This document shows, one piece after another, positions 13,929 through 14,810 of a stretch of DNA of 14,810 bases. The stretch is from Spirochaetaceae bacterium (GTDB taxonomy: Bacteria > Spirochaetota > Spirochaetia > Treponematales > Breznakiellaceae): positions 1 to 14,810 of the forward strand of contig JAITKQ010000142.1 of assembly GCA_031278295.1 (NCBI GenBank), in the 5' to 3' direction. Numbering within the stretch: the first letter of the stretch is position 1; each line of letters begins with the position of its first letter. The notes under the pieces are model-generated. The model ran no database searches and had not been told where the DNA came from. It saw nothing but the letters and a program-made list of their open reading frames with translations. Made by a program: the position numbers and the translations under genes.

Positions 13929-14810
13929 GACCGGTGGCTGACCCCGCAATGAGGCGAAAGCGGAGGAGGCGAGGGCGGAGGCCGAGGCGGCCCCCGACCG
14001 GGGTCTGACCCCGCAAGGAAGCGGGGGAGGCGGGGCCGGAGGCCGAGTCGGCCCCCGACCGGGGTCTGACCCCGCAATGAGGCGGAAGCGGAGGAGGCGG
14101 GAGCGGCCCCCCGACCGGTGTCAGACCCCGCAATGAGGCGGAAACGGAGGAAACGGGGCCGGAGGCCGAGGCGGCCCCCCGACCGGTGTCAGACCCCGCA
14201 ATGAGGCGGAAACGGGGGAACCGGGGCCGGAGGCCGAGGCGGCCCCCCGACCGGGGTCTGACCCCGCAATGAGGCGAAAGCGGGGGAAACGGGGCCGGAG
14301 GCCGAGTCGGCCCCCCGACCGGGGTCTGACCCCGCAATGAGGCGAAAGCGGGGGAAACGGGGCCGGAGGCCGAGTCGGTGCCAGCGACCGGGGTCTGACC
14401 CTCCGGTGTCAGACCCCGTTATCAGGCGGAAACGGTGTCTGGCGAGGGCGGAAACTGAAGGGCCCCCCCGACCGGGGTCTGACCCCGCAATGAGGCGAAA
14501 GCGGAGGAGGCGGGGGCTGAAGCGGCCCCGCCGACGACCGGTGTCTGACCCACAGATCACACTCAACAGGAGAATGCCGACGCCAGGGACACTAGCCCCC
14601 ACGCCCGGGGTCTGACCCGGTTATCAGGCAAAACCGGATGTGGCGAGGGCGGACGCCGAGGCGGTGCCGCCGACCGGGGTCTGACCCCGCAATGAGGCGA
14701 AAGCGGGGGAGGCGGGGCCGGAGGCCGAGGCGGCCACCCGACCGGTGTCTGACCCCATTATCAGGCGAAAGCTGAGGAGGCGAGGGCGGGAACTGAAGGG
14801 TCCCCGACGA
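13929..14810. repeat. Tandem array of ~68-bp GC-rich palindromic repeats
   Basis: At least thirteen units begin with GACCGG(G/T) at 13929, 13996, 14057, 14113, 14181, 14249, 14317, 14386, 14470, 14536, about 14602 (degenerate), 14672 and 14740. Most are 66-69 bp; outliers are 56, 61 and 84 bp. Each opens with CGGGGTC-T-GACCCCG or a variant (CGGTGTCAGACCCCG), then GCAATGAGGCG or TTATCAGGCG, a purine-rich core (AAAGCGGGGGAAACGGGGCC), GGAGGCCGAGGCGG and a C run. A partial unit precedes at about 13895-13914, and the array runs off the window end. The plus strand is strongly purine-rich and G-rich. All minus-strand frames stay open simply because the repeat lacks stops; a 68-bp period does not keep one frame, so I do not call it coding. 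Confidence 0.9.

Noticed and set aside
13751..14602. Minus-strand Arg/Pro/Gly-rich protein genes
   Set aside because: The open frames overlap and shift because the repeat has no stop codons in GC-rich DNA. The 68-bp period does not preserve a frame and no ribosome site or family is visible.
13929..14810. CRISPR array
   Set aside because: The whole unit is repeated with scattered divergence. There are no constant short repeats separated by unique spacers, and no cas genes are present.

Overview
The window reads as chromosomal DNA of a spirochaete, most likely a Treponema of the termite-gut type. This is inference from gene content: a BspA-like leucine-rich repeat secreted protein with a treponeme-style C-terminal tail, a SPOR-domain RlpA, a short topoisomerase IV A subunit and a clostridial/treponemal type of ModC. 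No rRNA, tRNA or other species marker is present. Base composition is uneven: the parC operon is the most moderate, the modBC region is GC-rich, and the right end is extremely GC-rich.

Layout. Positions 1-370 hold a decayed tandem coding repeat on the minus strand. A TTGACA promoter then leads into modB-modC (407-2157, +), the membrane and ATPase parts of a molybdate-type ABC transporter, with no modA in view. A 308-bp convergent gap with a 14-C tract follows. A tightly coupled minus-strand operon (6002 down to 2466) reads parC (topoisomerase IV A), then an iron-sulfur-flavoprotein-like flavodoxin, then sua5 (threonylcarbamoyl-AMP synthase for tRNA t6A), with 4-nt and 14-nt overlaps. Diverging from parC is a complete but solitary F-ATPase gamma gene (6164-7057, +). 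After a gene-poor 540-bp stretch come four plus-strand envelope genes: a BspA-like LRR protein, RlpA with a SPOR domain, a secreted or periplasmic beta-propeller/HEAT protein, and a YbdG-like mechanosensitive channel.

The right end (13584-14810) has no convincing protein gene. It holds a ~200-bp element bounded by two near-identical CCCCGCCCT/AGGGCG hairpins with several strong internal hairpins. This looks like a non-autonomous IS200/IS605-type element carrying an omega-RNA/HEARO-like structured RNA without its nuclease gene. Beside it is an array of about thirteen ~68-bp GC-rich repeats, each headed by a CGGGGTC-T-GACCCCG palindrome, running off the window end.

Three long G/C homopolymer tracts (14 C, 16 G, 14 C), all intergenic, are the other recurring oddity. 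The best candidates for something undescribed are the ORF-less omega-RNA-like element, the adjacent 68-bp palindromic array and the 16-G tract upstream of the propeller/HEAT gene.
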